Assembly: GCF_949987535.1 (NCBI RefSeq) | Contig: NC_080067.1 | Coordinates: 9,675,654-9,739,653 of the forward strand | Source of the DNA: Balaenoptera acutorostrata | Taxonomy: Eukaryota; Chordata; Mammalia; Artiodactyla; Balaenopteridae | Direction: 5' to 3' | DNA length: 64,000 bases | Part shown: piece after piece, positions 33,205 to 45,419 of the stretch | Layout of the letters: each line of letters starts with the position of its first letter | How positions within the stretch are numbered: the first letter of the stretch is position 1 | Program-made: the position numbers and the translations under genes | The notes under the pieces: generated by a model | Database searches by the model: none | What the model saw: the letters and a program-made list of their open reading frames with translations, nothing else | Told to the model about the DNA's origin: nothing

Positions 33205-34470
33205 TATTAGTTTAAAAAAATTCATGAAACCCCTTACACCATATATAAAAATTAACTCAAAATGGATCAAAGACCTAAACTTAAGAACTAAAACCACAAA
33301 ACTCATAGAAGAAGAAAACATGGAACAAATCTTCATGATTTTAGATTTGGGAATGGTTTCTTATATGTGACACCAAAAGCACAGGCAACAGCAACAACAA
33401 CAAAATGGGTAAACTGGACTTCATTAAAATTAAAAACTTTTGTGCATCAAAGGACACTATCAAGAGAGTGAAAAGACAACTTACAGAATGAGAGAAAATA
33501 TTTGGAAATCACATAAGGTAAGGGTTTAATATCCAGAATAAATACTGAACTCCTTCAACTCAGCAACAAAAAGACAAATAATCCAATTTCAAAATGGGCA
33601 AAGGACTTGAATGAACATCTCTCCAAAGAAGACATACCAATGGCCAATAAGTATATGAAAAGATTCTCAACATCTTTAGGCATTAAGGAAATGCAAATCA
33701 AAACCACAATGAGATATCACTTCAAAGCTATTAGGATGGCTATTAATAAATAAATAAATGAACAAACAAACAGCAGAACATAAGTGTTGGTAAGGATGCA
33801 GAGAAATTGGACCCTTGTACATTGAAGGTGGGAATGTAAAATGGTGCAGTCAATGTGAAAAACAGTTTAATGGTTCCTCAAAAAGCTAAATATAGAATTA
33901 CCATGTGACCCAACAATTCTATTCCTAAGTATATGCCCAAAAAGAATTGAAAACAAAGACTCAAGTAGATACTTGGATGCCAGTGTTCATTGCAGCATTA
34001 TTAACAATAGCTAAAATGTGGAAACAACCCAAGTGTCCCTTGATACATGAATGGATAAACCAAATGTGGTATATCCATACAATGGAATATTATTCAGTCA
34101 TAAAAAGGAATTCTGATACGTGCTACAACACAGATGAGACTTGAAAACATTATGCTAAGTGAAATAAGCCAGACACAAAAGGGAAAATATTGTATGATTC
34201 CACTTATATGAAATATCTAAAATAGGCCAATTCATAGAGACAGTAAGTTAGAGGTTCCCAGGGGCTGAAGAGAGGGAGGACTGGAGAGTTATTGCTTAAT
34301 GGCTACAGAATTTCTGTGTGGGGTGATGAAAAAATTTTGGAAATAGATAGTGGTAATGGTTGTACAACACTCTGAATATAATTAATGCCACATGATTACT
34401 ATAAAAATGGTTAAAATGGCAGATTTTATATTATGTATGTTTTACCACAATAAGAAATATGTTTTAAAAA
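33205..34470 (+). mobile_element. Old L1 (L1M), sense
   Basis: Sense ORF2 3' part and UTR: 'ttaactcaaaatggatcaaa', 'gcaaatcaaaaccacaatga', 'cagcattattaacaatagct', 'caatggaatattattcagtc', 'aagtgaaataagccagacac', then a UTR ending near 'ttttaccacaataagaaat'. A small (TAAA)n expansion occurs at 33744-33760. Frames at 33158-33370 and 33947-34144 are decayed ORF2. Confidence 0.88.
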
Positions 34471-35095
34471 TCCATGAAACCCACTGTGCCATTTACTATC
34501 TTCTCCCAGTTTACACTGTCAGATAAATGTCACTGAAATTAACAGGAAATGTGAAATTCCTTTTGATAAGAACAAGGAATGGATTACTAATGTATGCCAG
34601 AGGTCAGGTACAGATGTTGTCATAGTATAAATATTACCACCACATAACATTATTTCACAGGACACTCAAGAGACCACTCTGAATCTGGAACAAGGCTTCT
34701 AAACCTGCACAGATCTAGAAGGAAATGTATTATGGAATATATATGCCCTCATTCTAGAAAGACGGATTCCCTTTTTCCTCCTGATTTAATTAAGTTTCTC
34801 CTTAAGATAATCCTATTGTGTGTGGACTTATTATAGTTGAGATTAGTTTTTAGAAAGAAATAAACACAGGAGGTAATGTGGTCTTTGAGTAAGAAAATCA
34901 ATTTAAGTCAACATTACTCAGAAATGGTGTTTTAAAGGAAAAACCCATAAATTCTGACCCTCTCATGTTTCTATATTCTGAATCAGGTCATCATAATACA
35001 GATTATTTAGATATTGCCGATAGATTCTAGTAAAATTTTGAAACATGGGAATACAGATAACATGTTTTTTAATCACTAGTCTTTCTTTATGTTGA

Positions 35096-35143
<48 letters not shown>

Positions 35144-36799
35144 GAGCATGCAAAAAACAATGTATTTAGGAGCCCATTAGAAATTCAGATGCAGAATTTC
35201 CTTTCATCTGATCATGTAGAAGTGGATTAATACAGATAATATGAACAGAGAAAGATAAAATGATGTCATGTTGGATATTCAGTAATCCATTAATCAAGGA
35301 TAAAGGTTTTCTAATAGCCATTAAAAAGAAAATCAAAGAATATACAAATTTTAATTTAGCATAGCATTGCACCACGTCATAGCTTATGGGAGGCTTCTGA
35401 AGCAGCTAGCAACAGATGGATTCCTGGTCATTCACTAAGAATTTGGAAATGCCAAAGGGAAAGAAAACTGGACTGCTCCAAAAAGATTTTAAATAAAAAG
35501 AGTATAAATTCCCCATAGTAAAAACCTTATGGAGAACTGTTATGAGTTTAGGCACTACTGAATAAAACTGCAGTTAAGAAAGCCAGTTATTTTTATAGGG
35601 AAAGTAAATTTTCCTATGATAATTCAGATGAAACTGGTAAATGGATAACTGCCTTAATAAAAAGGAGAGAGAAAACTCAACATAACAGCAATTTATACAA
35701 AACAAGAAGGGATAGTGATAAAAGAGATAAGGAATATCTTTAAGGCATGTTATGAGAGTATGTAAATCTGAGAACCTGGTAAGTGTGGTAGATTTAGAAA
35801 GTTTGAGGGAAAGAATTTGAAATCTTAAATTTCTTCTTAAATGGAAAGTTTTTTCAAAGATGAAAGATCTGTCTACCTTGGAAGCATGCAGATTCGATCA
35901 CCCCAACATATGAGGAGGTCTAGAATAGGACCCACAGTTTCTGTTGACACATTTCAACAATATGGAGGACTCAATCCCATTTTGAAGTCGCAGTATTTTA
36001 CTGAATTGCTCCTAAATCAATTCTCCAGCGCTGTGAAAAAGCATTTACCTGCATTAGTCAGGACTCTCTTCATTATAAATGGCAAAAACTAATTCAGGTT
36101 GGCCTCCACAAACTAGCAGACTAAGTTGATTTCCATAGCTGGGAAAAGATACTGGATTAGAGAAGCAGGAGCTGAGCTTAAGGACTGGTGATCTGAGTTT
36201 ACCACTGCCTGGATTTTTTTTTCCCTTTCTACTTGTCTCCAGTTTCTGTTTGCCTTTAATGTCTGAATCCATCCCCAGCTGGATAGAATAAAGCCAAGCC
36301 AAGCCAAGCCAGGATTAAAGTAATTGGAAGCAAGAGAGAGAATGAGAGGGGAAAAGTGTCTCTATGGCGGGAGTCCCGAGTTTCAAACTCTGAGATCCCC
36401 AGAACCAAGCAAGTTCCTGAAACTCTTCCTCTGATTTGGATAGCATTTGCAAGATCCTTCAACTAAAGCCCCCCTTGGGCTCAGGCTAGTCTGAGTTGAG
36501 ATTCTGTCACTGGTAACCAAGAGTCCACACTAATATCATACAGCTCTCTGAATAGTGCTGAAGAACTGACTTCCTGGGAAAGGAAATGTGTGGGCAGATA
36601 AACATCAACCTAATCATTTGGGATTTATTACAAAAGGAGGGTACACTTAAGTGAGGCTTCAGCAGAGGGATGGGTGCAAGTTATTTGTGAGGCATGAAAG
36701 TGAAGCAGAAACTGAAGCAGGGCAAAATTATAAAGAGTTAAAGTAAAAGAAAGGGAGTTAATGGTATGGATATGTGATACTGGTCAGCAAAGTTACTAA
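34471..36799. other. No gene seen, small simple repeats
   Basis: Mostly unassigned. Includes an (AT)n tract at 35095-35143 ('tatatatatgtatatatat'), which is self-complementary, and (AAGCC)4 at 36291-36310. The 36060-36260 block resembles an old repeat of unknown family. Confidence 0.45.
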
Positions 36800-37760
36800 T
36801 TTCCACACTCAACAAGCATTCACTGAATATTCTTTATGTGCCAGTCACTGTGGCAGGTGCTATGAAGGCCCAAAATACATGTAATGCACAGTTCCTGCCC
36901 TCAAGCAGTGTATACTTTAGTAGGGACACAAAACAGTTCCTCACATTACAGTTCTACAAAGTTGTAGTGATATGGACCAAAAATAAGACAAGGCAAAGAA
37001 TTCTTGATTCTCAATTTTGCAAGAGATTTGTCCCAGATGGGAGAATGGGGCAGGTTCATGGAGGCGTGGTATTAACCTTGATATTGGCAGATAGGCATCT
37101 TTAGAACAAATAAAGTGGAAGGAGAGGGGAGAGAAAGAGTGGTTAAAACACTCCAAATACAGAGAAGAATAAAAGCAAAACCACAGGAGTTTGTGAACAT
37201 CATAATTTGCTAGAATGGTGGGTTTTGCCAGAAGATAAAAGGTCTTAAATATCAGACTCAGGGATTTAGACTTTATCTGGGGGAATGAGGCACCAATGCA
37301 AATGTATGAACAGAATGGAGCCAGATTAGTAAGACAGTGGTAGATAGGATGATTTGACACTAGAATAGATGGGAGTCAGGACAATTCCTCAGCAGTCTAT
37401 TAAATTAGTCCAGATGAGAGGTAATAAGTAAGTCACTTGAGAAGTTACTGAGGAAATGGGGAAATAAGAGTAGTTGTGGAAAATATAATGGAGGTAGGAC
37501 AGGCCTTGACAACTGATTAGACATAAGGAAAGAGGGTACCTGGGTTGCATGCTCAGGGGCTAGAAGGAAAAGAGGGCCACTAACCAAACTGGGGGAGGAA
37601 AGGAACGGAAGCAAGTTTGTGGGAGGAAAGGATAGTTTGGGCCATCTCAGGTTTAGGTGTTGAGGTGTTTTGTGGACATCCTGGGGTAGAAGACCAGGAA
37701 GCAGTTAGGTGTAAGACCCCGAGTTCAGAAAAGAAGTTGGAAACACAGGTTTTTATTCGG
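36800..37760 (-). repeat. L2 LINE, reversed, decayed
   Basis: Antisense L2 3' end at 36815-36925 ('tctttatgtgccagtcactg', 'cagttcctgccctcaagcag') and antisense coding block near 37640-37740 ('ttaggtgttgaggtgttttg', 'tggacatcctggggtagaag'). The sequence between is compatible but weak. The minus-strand frames at 36941-37360, 37405-37614 and 37580-37858 are too short to be a functional ORF. Confidence 0.5.
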
Positions 37761-37794
37761 AAGAAGTCTGCAGAGGGGAGGTAGTTGAGATCAA

Positions 37795-37905
37795 GGAGGG
37801 TAACAATCATACTTCCGCTGTCGTGAGGACAAAATGAGATGACAAATGCAAAGCACATGGATCACTTCCGGGAACATGGTAAGTACTCAGTGAGTGTTGT
37901 CCTGA
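37795..37905 (-). repeat. MIR fragment, reversed
   Basis: 'gtgaggacaaaatgagatga', 'caaatgcaaagcacatggat', 'catggtaagtactcagtgag' is the antisense MIR 3' half. Confidence 0.65.
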
Positions 37906-38090
37906 AGGATCTGCAGAGTTGATTGTTCTAATGAATGGGGATAGTTAAATAAATAACTGTATAGTTACATGGTGGGAGATTATTCAGTTCTTTAAAATCA
38001 TGTTTGTGAAGAATAGTAAAATGACTTGGGAGAATACCTTTAATTTAATATTAAGAGGGAGAATCAGAATATAAAATGGAAATTTTACTA

Positions 38091-38159
38091 CATACACATA
38101 CACAAACACTTGTAGTAAAAAGTATACATACACATACACAAACACTTGTAGTAAAAAAA
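38091..38159 (+). repeat. 36-bp tandem duplication
   Basis: 'catacacatacacaaacact' followed by 'tgtagtaaaaa' occurs from 38091 and again from 38127, a period of 36 bp, and the second copy ends in an A run. The minus-strand frame 37984-38169 reads this as a repeated peptide. Confidence 0.9.
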
Positions 38160-38320
38160 AAACGTTCACAGTGGTTCTATCTGGAGAATGGGAATGATTG
38201 GGATTTAAGTTTTCTCTTAAAGAATGTAATTTAAATACTTAAATAAATTAAAGTATTTCAGTCTATTATCCATATTTTTATGATAAGTGTGTAATACTTT
38301 AGAGTCAGAAAACAATTTTT

Positions 38321-38588
38321 TAATTGAAGTTAGTTGATTTACAATGTTGTGATTCAGATATATCTATATCTATATAGGTATAGATATAGATATTCTTTTT
38401 CAGATTCTTTTCCATTGTAAGTTATTATAAGATATTGAATATAGTTCCCTGTACTATACAGTAGGTCCTTGTTGTTTATTTTATATATAATAGTGTGTAT
38501 CTGTTAATCCAAAACTCCTAATTTTCCCCCCTCCCCCATTTCCCCTTTGTTAACCATGTTTGTTTTCTACACCTATGAGTCTATTTCT
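38321..38588 (-). mobile_element. L1 3' end, reversed, with clean TSD
   Basis: Antisense L1 3' UTR only: 'taattgaagttagttgattt', 'tagttccctgtactatacag', 'ttaaccatgtttgttttcta'. Perfect 14-bp duplication AGAAAACAATTTTT at 38307-38320 and 38589-38602. The region that normally reads 'tacagcaaagtgattcag' is shortened and an 'atatctatatct' tract is expanded. Confidence 0.95.
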
Positions 38589-38602
38589 AGAAAACAATTT
38601 TT

Positions 38603-39271
38603 ATACAAAGAAAGTTTGCTCAATAACATCAAATATTGTAGAAATTTAAAGAAGGGGGGAGGTCATTGGTCTTGGCAACTAGATAGTCACTGATGGCAGT
38701 TTTAGTAAAATAGTGATGGTGGAAGCTTTTTTTTTTAATATAATAAATATTTCATGTGTAAAAAAGTATTTAAATAAATAGAACATTATCATAATGGCTG
38801 AAGCCTTCAGTGTACTCCTTTCTAATAACATTTCCCTTCCTTCCTGCAAGAGGTAGAGATTATTCAGAGTGTTGTCCTTAAAGCCACATTTTGGTAGAGG
38901 ATGGAGATAGGGGCTGAGAGGCTCTTTGATGAGTTGGTAGGAAAGTGGAGGAGAATAAGAGGACAGTAGCTTGAAGAGGATGCAGAGTGGAGAGAAGCGT
39001 TTTAATACAGAATAGAGCAGAAGTGAGCAAGTTTCCAGCAGAAGTAAGGGCACCAGATAGAGACTATGGATGCAAGAGAGATGGGAAGCTGTAACTAAGA
39101 CAATCCACTGTCAAACGCGTAGAAATGTTTAAAATAGGCACTTTGGGGTGAAATTCAGCTACTTCATGGAATGATCCATTCTGGTCATAAGACAGATCCA
39201 TTCATTGAAATTAATGCATTTATTTTCCTTGTCCTTTATATATTCCTTCAGGAAAAATATATGTTAACATT
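38603..39271. other. No gene seen
   Basis: Unassigned; weak L2-like purine-rich antisense text at 38870-39050. Confidence 0.4.
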
Positions 39272-39287
39272 AGCATAAACCTTTTTC

Positions 39288-39608
39288 TTTTTTCTTTTTT
39301 TTTCTTTTGTCTGCGTTGGATCTTCGCTGCTCCACTCAGGCTTTCTCTAGTTGTGGCGAGCGGGGGCTACTCTTCAATGCGGTGCGCGAGCTTCCACTGC
39401 GGTGGCTTCTCTTGTTGTGGAGCACGGGCTCTAGGGTACGCGGGCTTTAGTAGTTGTGGCGTGCGGGCTCTAGAGTGCAGGCTCGGTAGTTGTGGCGCAT
39501 GGGCTTAGTTGCTCCGTGGCATGTGGGATCTTCCCAGACCAGGGATGGAACCCATGTCCCCTGCATTGGCAGGCAGATTGTTAACCACTGCGCCACCAGG
39601 GAAGTCCC
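39288..39608 (-). mobile_element. CHR-type tRNA SINE, reversed
   Basis: Full-length antisense copy: T-rich tail, 'ctgcgttggatcttcgctgc', antisense B box 'ccagggatggaaccc', antisense head 'gcgccaccagggaagtccc'. Target duplication AGCATAAACCTTTTTC at 39272-39287 and, with one change, at 39609-39624. High CpG content in the body suggests a relatively recent copy. Confidence 0.95.
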
Positions 39609-39624
39609 AGCATAAAGCTTTTTC

Positions 39625-41889
39625 AAGCAGGCAAATCCCACTGGAAATTTTATAAAAGCAATAAATGGTTAAAACTCAGCAAAACATTAGCAGAACAGAG
39701 AGAAGGATGTTGCTGCACTTCCTTAAAGAAGTGAACCCTGTAAAAGAGAATATTTCTTCTTTTTTATTTCAAATAGTGCCACATACACAAATCAATTCAT
39801 GGTCTCATTTTTATATTATTACTGAAAATGAATAAAAGAGCTCCTTGGCTCTGTTCAAGATGTTATTCTATTTTTCTCAACAAGATTATGCAATAATATC
39901 CAAATTCTAACCAACAGATTGAGTTGGGTTGTGAAACAAATTATTCATAGAGATAGGACTCGCTTCCTAAAAGGTTGACTCATATCACAATGTGAGCAGG
40001 GTCTGAGTATTATTAGTTGCGCCCCAAATATTTCATTCCCAGTTCTGATGATAATGAAATATACTAAACTAGCATTTGATAGTATTAAAATGGCAACATG
40101 CTTTGGAAGGATTTAAAGGATTTGGTCTCAAGAAACCATTTACAATTCAGCGGGTATGCCTCCTGAAGGCATATACCTTTGAAGGCATTTATTAAAGTTA
40201 ATCAGCATTAACCTGCATTCTTTTAAGGGGATAGGGTGATCCAGAATAACATCTGTCTCTGTAACTATATTTGCCTGATATTAAATTGCTTTTGTACATG
40301 TTTTAGGCAAAATAATAATGTATTAAAGTATTATGAACTCAGGCAGCTTCTAATTATTTATCACTGAAAATTATTTACCACTAAAGTTATTTCAAATTTT
40401 CTTTCATCTAAAAAAAATGTAAACAGTGTATTATGTTTTTGTTTCTGAGAGATATTACATGGACATTTATTTGAGTCTCAATATTTTATGATTAGAAAAA
40501 TAAAGCCACAGAATAGGTCCCTAAAATTGTTTTCAAACTGACTCCTTTATTAATGAGACAGTGAATAGTAGTCATATATAATTTTCATAAGATGATGTAC
40601 TTGTAAAAAACAACAAAATTTTCCTGTATGGAGTAATATTATTATCATCATTTTGGTAAATATTTGGGACATATTTCCAAAAGAGAAATTAAAGACCTTC
40701 TCTAGGGACTACCATTGCTCTTGAGTAAGTTATTTAACCTCTGAGCTTAGATTGGTACCCACAAATAACTAGCTTATCTATAGCTGTCAGTCATGCACTT
40801 GTAGGTTCTACCCCTAGTCCCACAGATAGATCATCACACTCATAGAAAAAACCCAGTCATCATTAACCAGCATGCCACTGGGCAAGGGCCTACTGTACTA
40901 TTTGATATTTTGAACTATGTCCTTTGATAAAGATAACAATTAGATTAAAAAGAAATAAAATTTTAAGCACTGGATTAGAACAGAAAATCATTTCTAATTG
41001 TGGGTAGTATATCAGCCTGAGTCCATTCAGGAAAGCAAAAACCATGTTAGGTATTTCAAACAGAGGTATTTAATACAGAGATTTGTTACACAGGCATTGA
41101 AAGGTTGAAACTGGGATGCTGAGGTAACCTAGAGAAAACACCAGGAAAAACTACCACCTTGAGGGCTGGGCAAACAAATAGGAAGAGATGGTGTTACTAG
41201 AACCTGAAAGTTCTGTGGGAGTGCAGGACAACAAGGGACATGCCCATGGAGCTGATTTTTGCTGAAAAGTCTAAGGAGGGTCATAGCCAGGTGGGTGCTA
41301 GAAGGTCAAGGAGACAGAACCGGAAGGTAATGAAAATGGGATGCTGGGGTTAGTGTGGCAGGTGCTAGGACAGTTGATGGGTGGGGGGTGAGGGAGTGTG
41401 GCGGGGCTCTCATCCCAACTGCATGGCTGTTGCATACACCTGGTAGGGGCAGCTGCACGCTGGCTTTGGAAGTACCAGGAAAGGCTGGAGGATACAGCTA
41501 TAGCTGTTCTCTCCTGCTGGAGGGATTCAGACCTGAATTGGAGGCCAGGAGAGGGCACATTATTTCCTCCACCTGCCCTCCAGTCTCCCATCAATGCCTC
41601 CTATTGGTAGAATCTATGTGGAAGTGGGCTGGAAGATGAAGTTATGGAGTCTCAGTCCCACTATCACAGAGCAGCCTATAGATAGGGGGGCATGGGGCTG
41701 AGAAAAATTAGGCAAATAAATGGCAAGGTAATTGTGTGTATTTCACAGTTAAGATATGTTAAAGTTTTTGCCATCAGGAGAATCAGAAGAGTCTCATGGT
41801 CTCTTGAGAGACAGTTTGGGAGACAATTCTCCCCGGGACTCTTGTGTTTCTGCACGTTTCATGAGCCAAAGCGCTGAAAATTCGTTATC
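39625..41889. other. No gene seen
   Basis: Long unassigned AT-rich sequence, turning GC-rich at 41300-41600 where overlapping frames occur on both strands (41298-41639) without recognisable domains. Confidence 0.45.
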
Positions 41890-42290
41890 CACTACCTTTT
41901 CAAGAATGTTCATATAACAGATACCTTTGGAAGATAGACATAGTGTGTCTCTCTGGAATACAGGGAAGGTATGTTTGCTGTCCAGTATAATAAAGATACT
42001 GTTTTCCCCAGGGCAAAGGTTGGAAAAGTTTGCTTGCATGAGTAATGAAGGAGAAGATTATAAAAGATTGAGTTTTCCAAAGCTGTGATTCCTCAGGTGT
42101 GACACAAACCTACTGCAAAGGTATCACCCTGATATGTTCTGAATCACCCTCATGAAACTTGGGGGACAAGAGGGCCCGAATATGAAGCTCATGATGATTG
42201 CTGTGCTATGAGTAATAAAGCCCTTTGTCTCCGACCCAGGAGTCCCATTACCTCTGTCAACATCCATGTGGCAGGTTAACCTAATTGCTT
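41890..42290 (+). mobile_element. LTR-like segment
   Basis: 'ctatgagtaataaagccctttg' style polyadenylation region (split here as 'gagtaataaagccctttgtc'), followed by 'cgacccaggagtcccattac' and 'catccatgtggcaggttaac', resembles the 3' end of an old LTR. Left boundary and family unknown. Confidence 0.4.
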
Positions 42291-42329
42291 ACAAGTAGGG
42301 TAAAATCTCAGATCCTTCACAGTTCTTGA

Positions 42330-42462
42330 GAGAACTTTCCATTCAACTTAACAGACATTTACTATGATACTGCTGTTTAACCAACTTTCACGGACATGTC
42401 CAGTGTACACAAGATGAACAATCACAGCCCTCAAGCAGTTCACAGTGTAGAAGGAAAGAGAT
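42330..42462 (-). repeat. L2 3' end, reversed
   Basis: 'ttaacagacatttactatga' and 'cagccctcaagcagttcaca' followed by 'gtgtagaagg' match the antisense L2 3' terminus. It directly precedes the CCA minisatellite and supplies the first residues of the long artefact frame. Confidence 0.55.
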
Positions 42463-42464
42463 GT

Positions 42465-43515
42465 GCTCCAGCACCACCTCCATCACCATCGCCACCTCCA
42501 CCACCACCACCTCCACCTCCACCATCACCACCTCCACCTCCACCACCACCTCCATCACCACCACCACCTCCACCTCCACCACCACCACCTCTACCTCCAA
42601 CACCACCTCCATCACCACCACCACCTCCACCACCTCCACCACCACCACCACCTCCACCACCATCACCACCTCCGCCACCAACACGACCTCCATCACCATC
42701 ACCACCCTCACCTCCACCTACACCACCACCACCACCTCCGCCACCAACACCACCTCCATCACCATCACCACCCTCACCTCCACCTCCACCACCACCTCCA
42801 CCACCACCACCACCTCCACCACTCCACCACCACCTCCATCACTATCACCACCCCCACCACCACCCCCACCTCCATCACCATCACCACCACCACCTCCATG
42901 ACCATCACCACCCCCACCTCCATCACCATCACCACCTCCACCTCCATGACCATCACCACTCCCACCACCACCTCCATCACCATCACCACCTCCACCTCCA
43001 TGACCATCACCACTCCCACCACCACCTCCATCACCATCACCACCTCCACCTCCATGACCATCACCACCCCCACCTCCATCACCATCACCACCACCACCTC
43101 CAGGACCATCACCACCCCCACCACCACCTCCATCACCATCACCACCCCCACCTCCATCACCACCACCACCTCCACCACCACCACCTCCATCACCACCACC
43201 ACCCCCACCTCCATCACCACCTCCACCACCATCACCCCCCCACCACCTCCACCACCACCACCTCCATCACCATCACCACCCCCACCACCACCTCCACCAC
43301 CACCACCTCCATCACCATCACCACCCCCACCTCCATCACCACCTCCACCTCCACCATCCCCACCTCCACCACCACCTCCACCACAACCACCACCTCCATC
43401 ACCACCACCACCACCACCTCCATCACCACCACCACCTCCATCACCACTACCACCTCCATCATCACCACCACCTCCATCACCACCACTGTCACCACCTCCA
43501 TCACTGCCTCCATAA
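42465..43515 (+). repeat. CCA/CCT-rich minisatellite (about 1.05 kb)
   Basis: A nearly G-free array of triplets CCA/CAC/ACC with frequent CTC, ATC and CCC variants. All forward frames stay open for long distances, giving frames of 435, 350 and 146 codons that read as poly-Pro, poly-His or Thr/Ser tracts as the phase slips. The minus strand gives Gly- and Val-rich frames. Higher-order units occur: 'tccatgaccatcacca' starts at 42895, 42943, 42997 and 43051, with the variant 'tccaggacc' at 43099 (spacings 48, 54, 54, 48). A 66-bp unit starts 'tccgccaccaacac' at 42671 and 42737. The 435-codon frame (42396-43703) starts in L2 sequence and ends in unique DNA, so I do not regard it as a gene. Confidence 0.92.
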
Positions 43516-45419
43516 CTACCACCAGAGCTTCTATCCCACAAAAACTCAGCAGAGTAGAGGAAGCTGATACAAGTCAGTACCTTGAGTCCATCTGCTGTCA
43601 GGTTTCCAAAATATTGCTAACAGTCTTCATCTGCCATTGTCTCCTTTCTTACTGTTTTTGCCTTTTGGATTTACTCTTTGCTGTAACTTTGGTGGGGTTT
43701 TAGAAGGGGAAAACTGTCAGAGGTCTTCAACATGCCATATTTAAACTGAAGTCTGTAGACTTTCATTTTCTATCTGATGTGCTCGGTACCTATTTTGTTT
43801 CTGTATGTATCAATGAACTCTAAACTTCAGGATCCTGCCTTGTAAAAAGAGAGCTGCTTTGGTGTCACTTTAGGGGTGGAAATGATACATACACCTTCAC
43901 TAATAAAACCTTTTTTCAGTAACTTTATTCCCTTTGAGGGAAAAATGCTTTGACCTGTTAGCCATCATTAATATTGACATGCAAAGGGGTTTTAGGTCAT
44001 TTTGATAGGGAGAAAAACCAGAGGCCTCCATTTAGGATCCTGAGTGATGATTTGCAAAGGAGTATCTCCTGGAGAAAAGGGTTGAGGCTAGGATCTGAAG
44101 ATACAACCAACTTCTTTCACAATTTTACTTGGGGCCAGCAGAATATTTTTTCACTCAGCTGAGGTGTGTATCTCTACATGTCTCTAACTTCCCAGGAAAT
44201 AAATAATGTATTAAACCCAGTCATCTTACTGAAACTTCAACTACCCCTGAACCATCCTTTTAATGAAGAGAGAAAGCACAGCTCCTGCATCTTCTGCCCA
44301 TTAAATGAGATTAGTTTATCTTTCCATCAGCTTAAACAAAATAGCAACTCAGTGGGCCTCCTAGGACTAACCAAATAAGAAAAGAGTGCTCTAATCAATG
44401 TTACTGCCAGGCTTAATTGTTTTCTGATATTTGGTCTAAATTTTATTGCTGTCAGTTGAGTACCTCTCTTTAAGCAATTCTATTTGCCTCTCAATTACTT
44501 GCATATGTTTCATATAATATACTTGTGGTAGAAGAATAAGGGGACACTGAGAATGCCATTGGTTATTTAGTTTTTCTTGTTATTACAAGCAATGGTTTCT
44601 TTATGATCGCTCTGTTAAACTAAGAATTTTTAAGGTTTTTTATTTTGGGTTTGGTGATATCAGTGCTGCTGTCCACTTACCCCTATGTTCAGTATTTTCC
44701 TCCCATCTGATGAGAAAGTCGATAAGTGTCTTTTCATCAAGGTGTTTTTAAAGTAATTTCTATGTTTTTGTTTAACATGGCTCAAAGAGCAACTCCCCCC
44801 CACCCCACAAATTAAGATACAGATGCTGATTAAAACACATGGCTGTCTGCTTCCCTGCATGTTGGCCCAGCGCCTGGAAGGATCACGGACCAGCAGGTAG
44901 ATAGGATTGTGGCTGATACACCTGGCATGAGAGTGGACGGTAATGAAACCCAGGCTGCCCTCCAGTAAAAATCAGGATCTTCATGTCTTTGACTAAATCA
45001 CTTCAGATCAAGGCTCTATTATGGCAGAGCTAACTAATGGTTTCAAAATTAAAATCAGGAAGGACTTCAGTATCATTATGTTGTTTCTACATATTGCAGG
45101 AATTTTAGACTGCGTGGAGGATGGTGCTGTGAAGATAGAGAAGGAAAGGGAAACTACTGTTGTTGATTAATTGCAAAAAAAAAAAAAGCTCCGATTCTTT
45201 ACCCTCCTTTGCCATATCACTTTGTAGTGCCTTCTCAGTCTGACTCTCGCTTGGAGAGGTAACTTGCTCAAGCCAGTGGGATATTACCAAATATGTGCAA
45301 GTAGAAGCTTGAAAAATGGTTACTTGTCTCAATTTGCTTGTCCTATAACTCCACCTCCAGCATGAGGAAATGAGGGGGGCTATCCTGCTGGTGGCTAAGA
45401 GAAAAATGCCCAGTCAGCC
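43516..45419. other. No gene seen
   Basis: Unassigned sequence with short frames only. A C-rich run is at about 44795-44815 and an A13 run near 45174-45187. AGCC at 45416-45419 flanks the next LTR. Confidence 0.45.

Noticed and set aside
42465..43515. CRISPR-like array
   Set aside because: Repeats are short, continuous and variable with no unique spacers, and the DNA is mammalian.
42774..43541. Glycine-rich minus-strand frame of 255 codons
   Set aside because: It is the complement of the same minisatellite and has no independent coding evidence.
42396..43703. 435-codon proline/histidine/threonine-rich frame as a gene
   Set aside because: It starts in antisense L2 sequence, runs through a stop-free triplet minisatellite and ends in unique DNA. 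Other frames across the same array are equally open.
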